This document shows, piece by piece, positions 53,687 through 61,701 of a DNA stretch of 61,701 nucleotides. Source of the DNA: CAZEVY01 sp964515555 (lineage in GTDB: Bacteria; Acidobacteriota; Terriglobia; Bryobacterales; Bryobacteraceae). The stretch spans positions 1 through 61,701 of the forward strand of contig CAZEVY010000020.1 of the NCBI GenBank assembly GCA_964515555.1. The letters run 5' to 3'. Made by a program: the position numbers and the translations under genes. Within the stretch, counting starts at the first letter, position 1. Every line of letters begins with the position of its first letter. The notes under the pieces were generated by a model that saw nothing but the letters and a program-made list of their open reading frames with translations, ran no database searches and had not been told where the DNA came from.

Positions 53687-55162
53687 ATGGCGCGGGTTGT
53701 AGAATGGAGCGACTTGGGTGTTTCCCTGCCAACCGCGGCCGCCGCTCGGGCGAGCGCGCCGGCGCACTGGACGATCGGGCGAGTCGTTCGGCGCGCGATC
53801 GAGATTCTCCGCGGCGAAGGCCCGAGGGTGCTCTGGTTTCAAGTCCTCGGTGAAACGGTCTACCGGCGGATGGCGATCTACCATCAACACCTCGACGGAA
53901 GGCTGGAGGGACTGGCGGCGCGCATCCCCGTGCGGATCGCGCCACTCGCCGAGAGCGATCTTGCCGAATACGAGAAACTCCGGCCCGACATCGGTGCGAG
54001 CGAAGCCCGGCGTCGTTTGCAGGAAGGTCAATTCTGCTGGATCGCGTGGAGCGCCGAACGCATGGCGGGCGAGATCTGGGCGAATCCCCGATCCGGCTGG
54101 ATCGAATATTTACAGTGCGAGCTTCCCCTTCGAGACGGCCAAGTATACGTGTATCAGAATTTCACGAGCCAGGCGTTCCGCCACCAGGGAATCAGCGGCG
54201 TGCTGCTCGGAACGGCGCGGGAAAGCATGCGCCATCTCGGTTATCGCGCGACGATCGGAGTCATCCGGCCCGACAAAGCCAGTAGTCGCATGCCGGCGAC
54301 CAAGGTGGTGGGAAGAATCGGATACTGGCAGTTCGCGGGACGCCGCAGGTATTTCCTGCGCTGGTTCGCGTCCAAGACGACGGGGCCGGCCACGGGCGAG
54401 GCGTGGGAATCAGCCGCGCGCAGGATGGCGTCGTCGGGGTATCGGCTCGACCCGGCCCTGGCCGAGATCAAGCGCGCGGCGCACCTGCGTTTGTTCGACC
54501 GCTGGGTGAGCGTTCCGGCCGAAGGACTGTGCCTGAAGACCGACGCCTTCGAGGAGGCGTTCGGAGGCGACGCGCTGCTCGACGACCTGGCGCGGCGGGC
54601 GCGGGGCGCGGTCGCATTCGACATTTCGGTGGAGACGGCGCGCCGGGCGAGGGCGCGCCTGGGAGGCGGCGCACGGATTCTGACGGCCGATGTGCGGCGA
54701 TTGCCGTTCGCCGACGCCTCGTTCGCGCTGGTGGTGTCGACGTCGACACTGGATCACTTCGCCGACGCCCGCGATATCGGGGTGAGCCTGCGCGAGCTGG
54801 CGCGGGTGCTGCGGCCCGGCGGGCGAATGATCGTGACGATGGATAATCGCCAGAACCTGTTCGACCCGCTGCTGCGCGCGGCGTCGCGGCTGGGGCTGAC
54901 GCCGTACTATCTCGGGCGATCCTGCACCATCGCCGAGCTGGTGCGCGAACTGGAGGCGGCGGGCATGCGCGTGGTCGACAGGACCGCGATTCTGCACGGT
55001 CCGCGGCTGGTTCCCACGCTGGCCATGAACATCGCCGGACGATTCGGCGGCGTGCGCGCCAGGACGTGGGTGCGGCGCAGGCTGGAAGCCGCGGAGAAGC
55101 TCGAACACTCGCGATGGCGGTATCGCACCGGGGCGTTCGTCGCGGCGCTGGCGGAGAAATGA
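53687..55162 (+). CDS. GNAT acetyltransferase - class I methyltransferase fusion
   Basis: A 491-residue protein. Residues about 80-225 form a GNAT fold, with the acetyl-CoA loop 'QNFTSQAFRHQGISGVLLGT' (157-176; Arg/Gln-x-x-Gly-x pattern). Residues about 280-420 look like the later part of a SAM methyltransferase: 'AVAFDISVETARRARARL', 'ILTADVRRLPFADASFALVV' and 'LRELARVLRPGGRMIVTMDN'. The expected Gly-rich motif I (DxGxGxG) before 'AVAFDIS' is not there; the segment reads 'FGGDALLDDLARRARG', so SAM binding is uncertain. An N-terminal helix region ('GEGPRVLWFQVLGETVYRR') precedes the GNAT. It heads a three-gene overlapping cassette with two PaaK/CapK-like enzymes. The ATG at 53687 has a weak ribosome site. 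Confidence 0.7.
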   Translation: MARVVEWSDLGVSLPTAAAARASAPAHWTIGRVVRRAIEILRGEGPRVLWFQVLGETVYRRMAIYHQHLDGRLEGLAARIPVRIAPLAESDLAEYEKLRPDIGASEARRRLQEGQFCWIAWSAERMAGEIWANPRSGWIEYLQCELPLRDGQVYVYQNFTSQAFRHQGISGVLLGTARESMRHLGYRATIGVIRPDKASSRMPATKVVGRIGYWQFAGRRRYFLRWFASKTTGPATGEAWESAARRMASSGYRLDPALAEIKRAAHLRLFDRWVSVPAEGLCLKTDAFEEAFGGDALLDDLARRARGAVAFDISVETARRARARLGGGARILTADVRRLPFADASFALVVSTSTLDHFADARDIGVSLRELARVLRPGGRMIVTMDNRQNLFDPLLRAASRLGLTPYYLGRSCTIAELVRELEAAGMRVVDRTAILHGPRLVPTLAMNIAGRFGGVRARTWVRRRLEAAEKLEHSRWRYRTGAFVAALAEK

Positions 55163-56493
55163 CATCGCTCGCCCGCAAGCTGCGGTGGAGTGCGTTCACC
55201 GCCTGGCACGCGCGCGGCGAAAAGGCGTTTGCGTTTCGCCCGCTCGAGGAGATTCTGGGGATTCAGAGGCGCCGCGTGCGCGCGATGATCCAGCACGCCT
55301 GGGACCGTGTGCCGTTCTATCAGCGCGCGATGAAGGAACGCGGCCTGCTGCCGCGGGACATCGCCTCGGCGGAAGATCTCGCGCGGCTTCCGCTGATCGA
55401 CTCGACGGTGTTGGCCGACCATCCGGATCTCTTCCGCCCGAGCGGCATGCAGCCCGGGCTGCGGCTGGAGTCCAGCGGCACAAGCGGACGCTCCAAGTAC
55501 ATCGAGTACGATCCGGCGGCCTTGTTCCTCTCCATGGCGAACGGACAGCGGCATCGCGCCGTGATCGGCCATTTCATCGGGCGCGGCTACGGCTATCGCG
55601 AGATGCTGCTCGGGCGCGCGGGCGGCACGCCCCACGTGATCCGGCGATTCTACGAGGCGCACTCGTGGATGCCCCGGGGCGTCGAGCTGCGGCGGAAATA
55701 CGTCCCGATCGATGCGCCGGTGGAGGAGCAGATCGCCGCCCTCAACGATTTCCGGCCCCTGGTCCTGATCGGCTACGGCTCACATCTCGGCGGCCTGCTC
55801 CGCCGCGCCACGGCCGGCGGCCGCGACGCCTGGCGGCCCAAGGTGATCGTCTACGGCGCCGACGGGATGGACGACTCGGACCGATCCTGGATCGAGGGCG
55901 AGTTCGGCGTACCTGTGATCTCCGTGTACCAGGCAGTGGAAGCGCTGCGGATCGCCTTCCAATGCGAACACCGGCAGGGCCTGCACCTCAGTCTCGATTG
56001 CGTGGCGGTGCGCGCGATTCGCGACGACGGCGAAACGGCCGGGCCCGGGGAAACCGGGCACATCGTGATCTCCAACCTCACCAATCGGGCCACGGTGTTG
56101 CTGAACTACAAGCTCGGCGATGTGGTGACGATCGGACGCGGAGCTTGCCCCTGCGGGCGATCGCTGCCCGTGATCGAGAGAATTCAGGGCCGCTCCAGCG
56201 ACCTGATTGTGCTCGCGGACGGGCGGCTGGTACACGCGGTAGCCTTGATCGCCCTTCGCCACGCGTCGCCCGACGTGATCCAGCTCCAGGTGATCCAGCG
56301 GGACCTGGATCGCTTTCATCTGCGAGCGGTACTGCGCGCCGGAGCTCCCTCGGATGAGGCCGGACGGAGGCTGGTCGAAGCCTTTCGCTCGAAGGTCCAC
56401 GCCACGGCCGAGGTCGGCGTGGAGTGGTGCGAGGTCATCCCGCCCGGCGCCAACGGCAAGGTAAAGGCGGTCATCTCGGAGGTGAAGCCATGA
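55159..56493 (+). CDS. PaaK/CapK-like adenylate-forming enzyme (first copy)
   Basis: The start at 55159 overlaps the fusion gene's TGA (ATGA) and gives 444 residues. 'IQHAWDRVPFYQRAMKERGL' near 45-64 is the classic N-terminal 'H...VPFY' segment of phenylacetate-CoA ligase/CapK proteins. The adenylation P-loop is 'ESSGTSGRSKYIEYD' (104-118). 'VYQAVEALRIAFQCEHRQG' replaces the usual YG-E core, 'LNYKLGDVVTIG' holds the conserved Asp-type ribose contact, and 'GACPCGRSLPVIERIQGRSSD' precedes the C-terminal domain. Such proteins activate aryl or acyl carboxylates as adenylates; many in polysaccharide or natural-product clusters have no assigned substrate. Confidence 0.75.
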   Translation: MTSLARKLRWSAFTAWHARGEKAFAFRPLEEILGIQRRRVRAMIQHAWDRVPFYQRAMKERGLLPRDIASAEDLARLPLIDSTVLADHPDLFRPSGMQPGLRLESSGTSGRSKYIEYDPAALFLSMANGQRHRAVIGHFIGRGYGYREMLLGRAGGTPHVIRRFYEAHSWMPRGVELRRKYVPIDAPVEEQIAALNDFRPLVLIGYGSHLGGLLRRATAGGRDAWRPKVIVYGADGMDDSDRSWIEGEFGVPVISVYQAVEALRIAFQCEHRQGLHLSLDCVAVRAIRDDGETAGPGETGHIVISNLTNRATVLLNYKLGDVVTIGRGACPCGRSLPVIERIQGRSSDLIVLADGRLVHAVALIALRHASPDVIQLQVIQRDLDRFHLRAVLRAGAPSDEAGRRLVEAFRSKVHATAEVGVEWCEVIPPGANGKVKAVISEVKP

Positions 56494-57758
56494 TCGGAGA
56501 GGCTGTTGCACTGGTGCGCGCGTGGCGGATAAAGTCACTGGCGCCCGAAGGCTTGCGCGATCTGCAGAATGCGCTGCTGCGCGAGTTGGTCGCCCACGCC
56601 TGCGCGTCCGTTCCTTATTACACGGAACTGTTCCGTACGGCGGGGATTCGGCCGCAGGACATCCGCACGGTCGACGATCTGAGTCACGTTCCGATCACCA
56701 CCAAGCAGCAGCTGAAGGCCGCCGGCGACGCGGCCACGATTGCGCGCGGCGTCGACCCGGCGCAGTGTCTCCGTCTCCCGACCAGCGGCTCCACGGGCCG
56801 GCCGTTCCAGGTGACCATGTCGCACGCCGACGGCCGGCGGCGCCAGCGGATCGAGTTCCGCAATCTCGTCAGCACCGGGTTCCGTTCGCGCGACCGGCTG
56901 GTGGTTCTGGGAGCCGTGCGCGACCGGCGCCCGCGTCTGAACGATCGCCTGGGTCTCTACGCCACTCGCGTCGTGTCGGGAACCTTGAGCCCCGAGGAGC
57001 AGTTGCGGCGGCTGGAGCAAATCTCGCCGGACGTGCTGTGGTTCTACCCGTCCACGATGCGAGGCGTGTTGCGCGCCGCCGGCGGCGCCTTGCCGAAATC
57101 GGTCCGGCCGCGCGTGTTGATCAGCTCTTCGGAGGTGCTTCACGTGAACCTGGAAGAGGAAGTGACCGCTCATTTCGGAGTGAGGCCGCTGCAATTCTAC
57201 GGCTCGATCGAGACGGGCCGTATCTCGGCGGAATGCCCCGCGCGGCGCGGCATGCACATCCAGTCCGACGGCGTCGTTGTGGAGAGCTGGAACGGCGATC
57301 GGCCTGCGGCGGCGGGCGAGCCGGGAACGGCCGTGGTCACCGTGCTATGGAATCGCACCATGCCCTTCATCCGGTACCGGCTCGGCGACGTGATCGAATT
57401 GACCGGCGATTCGTGCACCTGCGGCAGCCACTTTCCGATGATGCGCAAACCGCTGGGCCGCGACAACGATGTCGTGCGCTTGGCGGGCGGCCGGGTCGTT
57501 GCGCCGCTCGTGTTCGGATTCGCGCTTCGGAATTTCGCCGGGATCGATCAGTTCCGCGTCACGCAGGAGGCTCTCGACCGCTTCTCGCTCGCGCTCGCGA
57601 GCCGGAGGCCCTGGGCCGACGACGCGTTGGACGCGGTGCGAAACGCCGTCCGCGAAGTGCTGCGCGCCAACGTCGAGATCGACGTGAAGATCGTCGAGTC
57701 GCTACCGGAGGAGCCAGGGAAACTGCGGGAATTCATCTCGAAGGTGCCGTCGGGATAA
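56490..57758 (+). CDS. PaaK/CapK-like adenylate-forming enzyme (second copy)
   Basis: The start at 56490 again overlaps the previous stop (ATGA); 422 residues. N-terminal 'ACASVPYYTELFRTAGI' (38-54), P-loop 'LRLPTSGSTGRPFQVTMS' (94-111), 'LQFYGSIETGRISAECPARR' as the YG-E core with an intact Glu, 'MPFIRYRLGDVIELTGDSCT' for the Asp-containing hinge region, and 'CGSHFPMMRKPLGRDNDVVR'. Better conserved than the first copy. The two copies are clearly divergent paralogues (different cores, similar size), which suggests two distinct acyl substrates or an active plus accessory pair. Stops 33 bases from the convergent potD gene. Confidence 0.78.
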   Translation: MIGEAVALVRAWRIKSLAPEGLRDLQNALLRELVAHACASVPYYTELFRTAGIRPQDIRTVDDLSHVPITTKQQLKAAGDAATIARGVDPAQCLRLPTSGSTGRPFQVTMSHADGRRRQRIEFRNLVSTGFRSRDRLVVLGAVRDRRPRLNDRLGLYATRVVSGTLSPEEQLRRLEQISPDVLWFYPSTMRGVLRAAGGALPKSVRPRVLISSSEVLHVNLEEEVTAHFGVRPLQFYGSIETGRISAECPARRGMHIQSDGVVVESWNGDRPAAAGEPGTAVVTVLWNRTMPFIRYRLGDVIELTGDSCTCGSHFPMMRKPLGRDNDVVRLAGGRVVAPLVFGFALRNFAGIDQFRVTQEALDRFSLALASRRPWADDALDAVRNAVREVLRANVEIDVKIVESLPEEPGKLREFISKVPSG

Positions 57759-57791
57759 CAGGCCTGAGGCCCCGCCGATGGAGCGAGGACG

Positions 57792-58814
57792 TCACGCCGA
57801 CTTGATTTCGGTCCACAGGCGATCGCGCAGCCGGTGCGCCGACGCCGGCAACGACTGGAACCACTCGCCGCGCGCCAGCGTCTCGGGCGGCGGATAGAGG
57901 GTCGGGTTGTCGCGCGTCGCCGAGTCGAGCAGCGGGCGGGCCGCCGCGTTGGCAGTCGCCGTCTTCGCGACCGTCGCGTTGCGCGCGGCGACTTCCGGGC
58001 GCAGCAGGTAGTCGAGGAACTTGTGCGCGAGCTCCAGGCGGCGGCTCTCGCGCAGGATCGCCACGCAATCGCAGTAGAGCGCGAAGCCTTCCGCGGGATG
58101 CGCGAACGCGAGGTCCTTCGATCCCGCGATCGCCTGCTGCGCCGTCACCGACCAGGCCTGCGCGGCGAGCACGTCGCCGGCGATGAGCTGGTCGCGAACC
58201 TCGGCGTTGACGTAGGCGCGCACCAGCGGCTTCTGGCGCACCAGCTCGGCGCGCGCCTGCTGGAGATGTTCGGGTTCGGTGGAATTGAGCGCGTGGCCCA
58301 GCTTCTTGAGCGCGGCGCCGAACGCCTCGGCGACATCGTCGAGCATGGTGATGCGCCCGCGCAGGCGCTCCTCCCACAGGTCGCGCCAGGCGCGCGGCGG
58401 GGGCGCGAGTTTGCGGTTGTAGACGATGCCGGTGGAGCCCCACATGTAGGGAATCGACCAGCGAAGCTGCGGGTCCCAGGCGGGGTGGCGAAGATTGGCG
58501 TCGAGATGCGCGAGGCCGGGGAGAAGGCCGTGGCTCAGAGTCGCCAGGAAGCCGTTCTGAAGCATCGCGTGGATGAAGGAGTTCGGCGGCGCGACGATGT
58601 CCCAGCCGGAGTTGCCGGTGAAGACCTTGGAGAGCATCTCGTCGGCGCTCTCGAAGGTGCCGTAGCGCACGCGCGCGCCGGTCTCGCGCTCGAATCCTGC
58701 GATTGTCTCCGGGGCGATGTAGTCGGACCAGTTGTAGACATTGAGCCGCGGGCGGGGATCACGCGCGCACCCGGCGGCCCCGCTGACGCCCAACAGGAAC
58801 GTCCGCCGTCTCAT
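57792..58814 (-). CDS. potD: Spermidine/putrescine ABC transporter substrate-binding protein
   Basis: A 340-residue exported binding protein. The N-terminus MRRRTFLLGVSGAAGCARD combines an RRxFL Tat-like motif with a lipobox (GAAGC, Cys16). The mature protein begins 'RLNVYNWSDYIAPETIAGFE', the hallmark of PotD/PotF proteins, with 'NSGWDIVAPPNSFIHAM' and 'SIPYMWGSTGIVYNRK' also conserved; Trp and Asp residues in these segments line the polyamine pocket. It is last in the potABCD order, overlapping the potC stop by 4 bases. Polyamine is the most likely ligand; other amines cannot be excluded. Confidence 0.88.
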   Translation of the reverse strand: MRRRTFLLGVSGAAGCARDPRPRLNVYNWSDYIAPETIAGFERETGARVRYGTFESADEMLSKVFTGNSGWDIVAPPNSFIHAMLQNGFLATLSHGLLPGLAHLDANLRHPAWDPQLRWSIPYMWGSTGIVYNRKLAPPPRAWRDLWEERLRGRITMLDDVAEAFGAALKKLGHALNSTEPEHLQQARAELVRQKPLVRAYVNAEVRDQLIAGDVLAAQAWSVTAQQAIAGSKDLAFAHPAEGFALYCDCVAILRESRRLELAHKFLDYLLRPEVAARNATVAKTATANAAARPLLDSATRDNPTLYPPPETLARGEWFQSLPASAHRLRDRLWTEIKSA

Positions 58815-59575
58815 CGGTGTTGCAGCTTCTCGGCAACGACGATAAAGACGCCGATGGCGACGACGATCAGCGTCGAGAGGGCGTTGACCGCCGGGTTCAC
58901 GCCGCGCCGCGCCATCGAGTAGATGACCATGGGCAGCGTCTCGGAGTCGACACCGGCGACCAGGCTGGTGATCACGTAGTCGTCGAAGGAAATCGCGAAG
59001 GCGAGCAGCGCGGCGGCGGCGACGCCGGGGGCGAGCGCGGGCAGCGTGACGCGGAAGAAAGCGCCGAACTCGTTCGACCCGAGGTCGAGCGCGGCCTCCT
59101 CCAGCGCGGCGTCCATGGTTCGCAGCCGCGCAAGGACGACGATCGCCACGAAGGCGATGGAGAAGGTCACGTGCGCCAGGATGACGGTGTGGAGTCCGAG
59201 GCGGATGTCGAAGAAGCGGAACAGAAGCTGGAAGAACGCGAGCAGCGAGACGCCGACGACGATTTCAGGACTGACCAGAGAAAGGTACAGGGTCCCCGAG
59301 AGAACGGGCGCCTTGCGCTTCCAGAGTGCGTAGGCGGCTAGGGTGCCGATGGCGGTCGCGGCGGCGGTGGCGACGGCGGCGATGATGAGACTGTTGGCGG
59401 CGGCGTCGAGGATCTGAGTGTCGCGCCACAGGGCGCGGTACCAGTCGAGCGAGAGCCCTTCCCACACGGTGAATCGCGAGGAATTGAGGCTGAACACGGC
59501 CAGGACGGCGAGGGGGATATGCAGGAAGGCATAGGCCGCGGCAGCGTAGACGGCGAGCGCGCGCGAGTTCCTCAC
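58811..59575 (-). CDS. potC: Spermidine/putrescine ABC transporter permease
   Basis: A 254-residue binding-protein-dependent permease with six hydrophobic segments ('YAAAAYAFLHIPLAVLAVFS', 'SLIIAAVATAAATAIGTLAA', 'ISFDDYVITSLVAGVD'). The EAA loop 'EEAALDLGSNEFGAFFRVTL' contacts the ATPase. 'FSLNSSRFTVWEGLSLDWY' and 'SFDDYVITSLV' are typical of PotC. The start is GTG at 59575, overlapping the potB TGA in GTGA, so translation is probably coupled. Confidence 0.9.
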   Translation of the reverse strand: MRNSRALAVYAAAAYAFLHIPLAVLAVFSLNSSRFTVWEGLSLDWYRALWRDTQILDAAANSLIIAAVATAAATAIGTLAAYALWKRKAPVLSGTLYLSLVSPEIVVGVSLLAFFQLLFRFFDIRLGLHTVILAHVTFSIAFVAIVVLARLRTMDAALEEAALDLGSNEFGAFFRVTLPALAPGVAAAALLAFAISFDDYVITSLVAGVDSETLPMVIYSMARRGVNPAVNALSTLIVVAIGVFIVVAEKLQHR

Positions 59576-60402
59576 AGCAGCTCCACTTCGCGTCGGCGCA
59601 GGAAGATCGCGAGCAACAGCATCACCAGCGCCATCAGCGCCAGAGCGACCGCCGAGCCGAAGGGCCAGTCGCGCGCGGTCGTGAACTGGTTCTGCACGAG
59701 GTTGCCGATCATGACGCTCTTGCCGCCTCCGAGCAGATCGGGTGTCAGGTAGGCGCCCAGGCACGGGATGAACACCAGCACAACGCCGGCGACGATACCC
59801 GGTTTCGCCAGCGGTACGACCACGCGCCAAGTGGCGGTCAGGGGCCGCGCGCCGAGGTCGGCGGCCGCTTCGAGGAGCGCGGGGTCGAGCCGCTCCAGCG
59901 CCGCGAAGACCGGGAGCACCATGAAGGGCAGGTAGCCGTAGACGAGGCCGAGCACGACGGCGCCGTCGTTGTAGAGCAGCGGAATCGGGTCGGCGATCAC
60001 GCCGAAGGCGAGCAGCGCGGTGTTGACGAGACCGGTGTCTCGCAGCAGGAACATCCAGGCGTAGGTGCGGACGAGAAAGCTCGTCCAGAAGGGCAGCATC
60101 ACGAGGCTCAGGAACAGCGTCTTGCGCTTTCCGGCGCGCGAGATGAACAGCGCCAAAGGGAATCCGAGCGCGACGCACAGCGCCGTCGACACGCCCGCGA
60201 TCCAGAAGGATCGCGCCACGATGCGCAGATACAGAGGATCGGCAAGGCGCTCCCAGCTTTCGGCGGTGAACGGCGGCCCCTGCCCGCCATAGGCGCCGCG
60301 CGTGAGGAAGCTGTAGAGCAACACGATCGCGAGCGGCGCAAGAAACAGTCCGAACAGGAACACGCGCGCCGGCGCCAGGAACAGGAATCGGAGCAGCCTC
60401 AC
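59572..60402 (-). CDS. potB: Spermidine/putrescine ABC transporter permease
   Basis: A 276-residue permease with six predicted membrane helices, the EAA loop 'LEAAADLGARPLTATWRVVV', and the PotB signatures 'LPFWTSFLVRTYAWMFLLRD' and 'FIPCLGAYLTPDLLGGGKSV'. The start is GTG at 60402 overlapping the potA TGA (GTGA); the upstream open frame carries no homologous sequence. With PotC it forms the membrane channel of the polyamine importer. Confidence 0.9.
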   Translation of the reverse strand: MRLLRFLFLAPARVFLFGLFLAPLAIVLLYSFLTRGAYGGQGPPFTAESWERLADPLYLRIVARSFWIAGVSTALCVALGFPLALFISRAGKRKTLFLSLVMLPFWTSFLVRTYAWMFLLRDTGLVNTALLAFGVIADPIPLLYNDGAVVLGLVYGYLPFMVLPVFAALERLDPALLEAAADLGARPLTATWRVVVPLAKPGIVAGVVLVFIPCLGAYLTPDLLGGGKSVMIGNLVQNQFTTARDWPFGSAVALALMALVMLLLAIFLRRREVELL

Positions 60403-61370
60403 CGCGCGCCCTCCGGCAGGTGAATCTCGTCGGCGGGGCTCCACCATACGTGGATAGCAGCTCCGGGAGCGGGAAGTTCGGCGCCGTGCGCCACCTCGGC
60501 GGCGACGGTGACGCCGTTCTCCAGGCGAGCCTCGACGCGATGCGACGGGCCGAGGAACAGAATCGACGCAACGGTCGCGCGGGCGTGCCGCACGCCGCCA
60601 TGCGGAGGCGTCGAGGACAGCCGGGTCGACTCGGGGCGCACGCCGGCGTCGCCGATCCAGTTGATGTCGCCGAAAAATCCGGCGATGAAGCGCGTGTGCG
60701 GCTTCCGGTACATCTCCTCGGGCGTGCCGATCTGCTCGAGACGCCCGCGGTTCATCACGGCGATACGGTCGGACATCGTGAGCGCCTCCTCCTGGTCGTG
60801 CGTGACCAGCAGGAAAGTGATGCCGACGCGCCGTTGCAGCGCCTTCAGCTCGGCGCGCACCTGCTGGCGGAGGTTGGGATCGAGCGCCGAGAGCGGCTCG
60901 TCGAGCAGCAGCACTTCGGGTTCGACGACCAGCGATCGCGCGAGCGCCGTGCGCTGGCGCTCTCCGCCGGAGAGCTGCGCGGGTCGGCGCGTTTCCTTGC
61001 CGGTGAGCCGCACCAGGTCGAGCACGTCGTTGATGCGACGCTCGATGTCGCCCATGCCGCGGCGGCGAAGTCCGAACTCGACGTTGGCGCGCACCGTGAG
61101 ATGCGGGAAGAGCGCGTAGCTCTGGAAGACGGTGCTGACGTTCCGCCGATAGGGCGGCAGGTGGTCGATGGCGCGACCGCCGAGCAGCACCTCGCCCGAC
61201 GTGGGCCGCTCGAAGCCGGCAACCATCCGCAGCGTCGTGGTCTTGCCGCAACCGCTCGGACCGAGCAGGGCGAACAGCTCACCGCGGCCGACGGCAAGCG
61301 AAACGTCGTCGACGGCGCGATGGTTCGGGTACTGTTTCGTTACTCCGCGCAGTTCGAGGACGGCTTCCAT
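60399..61370 (-). CDS. potA: Spermidine/putrescine ABC transporter ATP-binding protein
   Basis: Start ATG 61370 (MEAVLELRGVTKQYPNHRAV) overlaps the upstream TGA by one base and gives 323 residues. Walker A 'ALLGPSGCGKTTTLRMVAGF', Q-loop 'VFQSYALFPHLTV', signature 'LSGGERQRTALARSL', Walker B 'VLLLDEPLSALDP', switch 'VTHDQEEAL'. The C-terminal TOBE domain (about 235-323, 'VASILFLGPSHRVEARLENG') is regulatory in this class. First gene of potABCD and directly behind the guanine deaminase. Confidence 0.9.
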   Translation of the reverse strand: MEAVLELRGVTKQYPNHRAVDDVSLAVGRGELFALLGPSGCGKTTTLRMVAGFERPTSGEVLLGGRAIDHLPPYRRNVSTVFQSYALFPHLTVRANVEFGLRRRGMGDIERRINDVLDLVRLTGKETRRPAQLSGGERQRTALARSLVVEPEVLLLDEPLSALDPNLRQQVRAELKALQRRVGITFLLVTHDQEEALTMSDRIAVMNRGRLEQIGTPEEMYRKPHTRFIAGFFGDINWIGDAGVRPESTRLSSTPPHGGVRHARATVASILFLGPSHRVEARLENGVTVAAEVAHGAELPAPGAAIHVWWSPADEIHLPEGAR

Positions 61371-61701
61371 CAGTAGGGAATCCGCTTCGGTGCGCGGCTC
61401 CACTCGACGAAGGCGCGCGCGGCTTCATCCCGCAGGAAGGCGGCGGTTGGGATGCGGCGAGCGGCAATCGGCGCGGCGACCTCGCCGTAGATCATCGAGT
61501 CGTCAAAACCTGCGGCGGCGGCATCCTCTCGGGTGGATGCGAAAAAGAGGCGGTCGAGCCGCGCCCAGTAGATCGCACCCAGGCACATCGGGCACGGCTC
61601 GCAACTGGAATAGAGATCGCAGCCGCGCAGCTCGAAGAGGCCGAGCTTTTCGCAGGCGCGGCGGATGGCGACGACTTCGGCGTGCGCGGTGGGGTCGAAG
61701 G
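61370..61701 (-). CDS. guaD: Guanine deaminase, partial (5' end outside window)
   Basis: The last 110 residues of a cytidine-deaminase-fold enzyme: 'FDPTAHAEVVAIRRACEKLG' supplies the zinc-ligand His and catalytic Glu (HAE), and 'SCEPCPMCLGAIYWARLDRL' the two zinc cysteines. 'FFASTREDAAAAGFDDSMIYG' (quoted minus its first F matches the Bacillus GuaD region) and the C-terminal 'RAFVEWSRAPKRIPY' favour guanine deaminase over tRNA adenosine deaminase TadA. It converts guanine to xanthine and ammonia. The product is joined to potA by a one-base TGATG overlap, an operon linking purine and polyamine nitrogen scavenging. Confidence 0.85.
   Translation of the reverse strand, partial: FDPTAHAEVVAIRRACEKLGLFELRGCDLYSSCEPCPMCLGAIYWARLDRLFFASTREDAAAAGFDDSMIYGEVAAPIAARRIPTAAFLRDEAARAFVEWSRAPKRIPY

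Overview
The window is a high-GC (roughly two-thirds G+C) draft-assembly fragment with one 100-base scaffold gap. The best guess for its source is an Acidobacteriota member of the Bryobacterales / 'Solibacter' type. The main clue is five large secreted proteins ending in the domain catalogued as TIGR03437, a C-terminal domain described from Solibacter, four of them carrying NHL beta-propellers. Other clues are PQQ dehydrogenases, Tat-exported Gfo/Idh/MocA enzymes paired with sugar-isomerase-like enzymes, DUF1684 and DUF2911 proteins, and frequent GTG/TTG starts. I saw no rRNA, tRNA, CRISPR array, IS element or phage gene.

Layout. 1-12153: SDR tail, DUF1684 protein, a carbon-metabolism run (tartrate/D-malate dehydrogenase, transketolase with an in-frame TGA, acetolactate-synthase-like ThDP enzyme), DUF2911 and metallo-beta-lactamase-fold secreted proteins, a GT-C-like membrane protein, a matrixin-like protease (interrupted by the gap) and RlpA. 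12227-12466: a self-contained micro-gene with strong promoter, 24-codon Lys/Ala-rich ORF and perfect terminator. 12517-14255: metXW, preceded by a large inverted-repeat-bounded structured leader. 14472-22163: a 2563-residue surface protein built of CUB-like/FN3 repeats. 22191-28926: NHL protein, then an overlapping pair (TPR/beta-barrel and TIM-barrel glycosidase-like) resembling an exopolysaccharide export module.

28996-36187: acyl-CoA dehydrogenase, then a tightly overlapping five-gene minus-strand operon (DJ-1/PfpI, PQQ dehydrogenase, dihaem cytochrome c, ABC ATPase, and an ABC-2 permease fused to an amidohydrolase). 36485-46417: two NHL proteins (one frameshifted), a PQQ-dehydrogenase remnant and a Tat-exported sugar-enzyme pair. 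46469-49197: Gly-rich secreted protein, then xseB-ispA-tlyA. 49257-53669: a 1470-residue NHL protein. 53687-57758: an overlapping cassette encoding a GNAT-methyltransferase fusion and two PaaK/CapK-like adenylating enzymes. 57792-61701: potABCD-like polyamine transporter behind a guanine deaminase.

Genes are mostly packed into short operons with 4-base ATGA/GTGA overlaps. The most system-like unexplained units are the permease-amidohydrolase operon, the GNAT-MTase/PaaK/PaaK cassette, the structured element upstream of metX, and the Lys-rich micro-gene. Two coding lesions (transketolase TGA, NHL frameshift) and the gap mean that sequence error must be excluded before biological reading of those loci.
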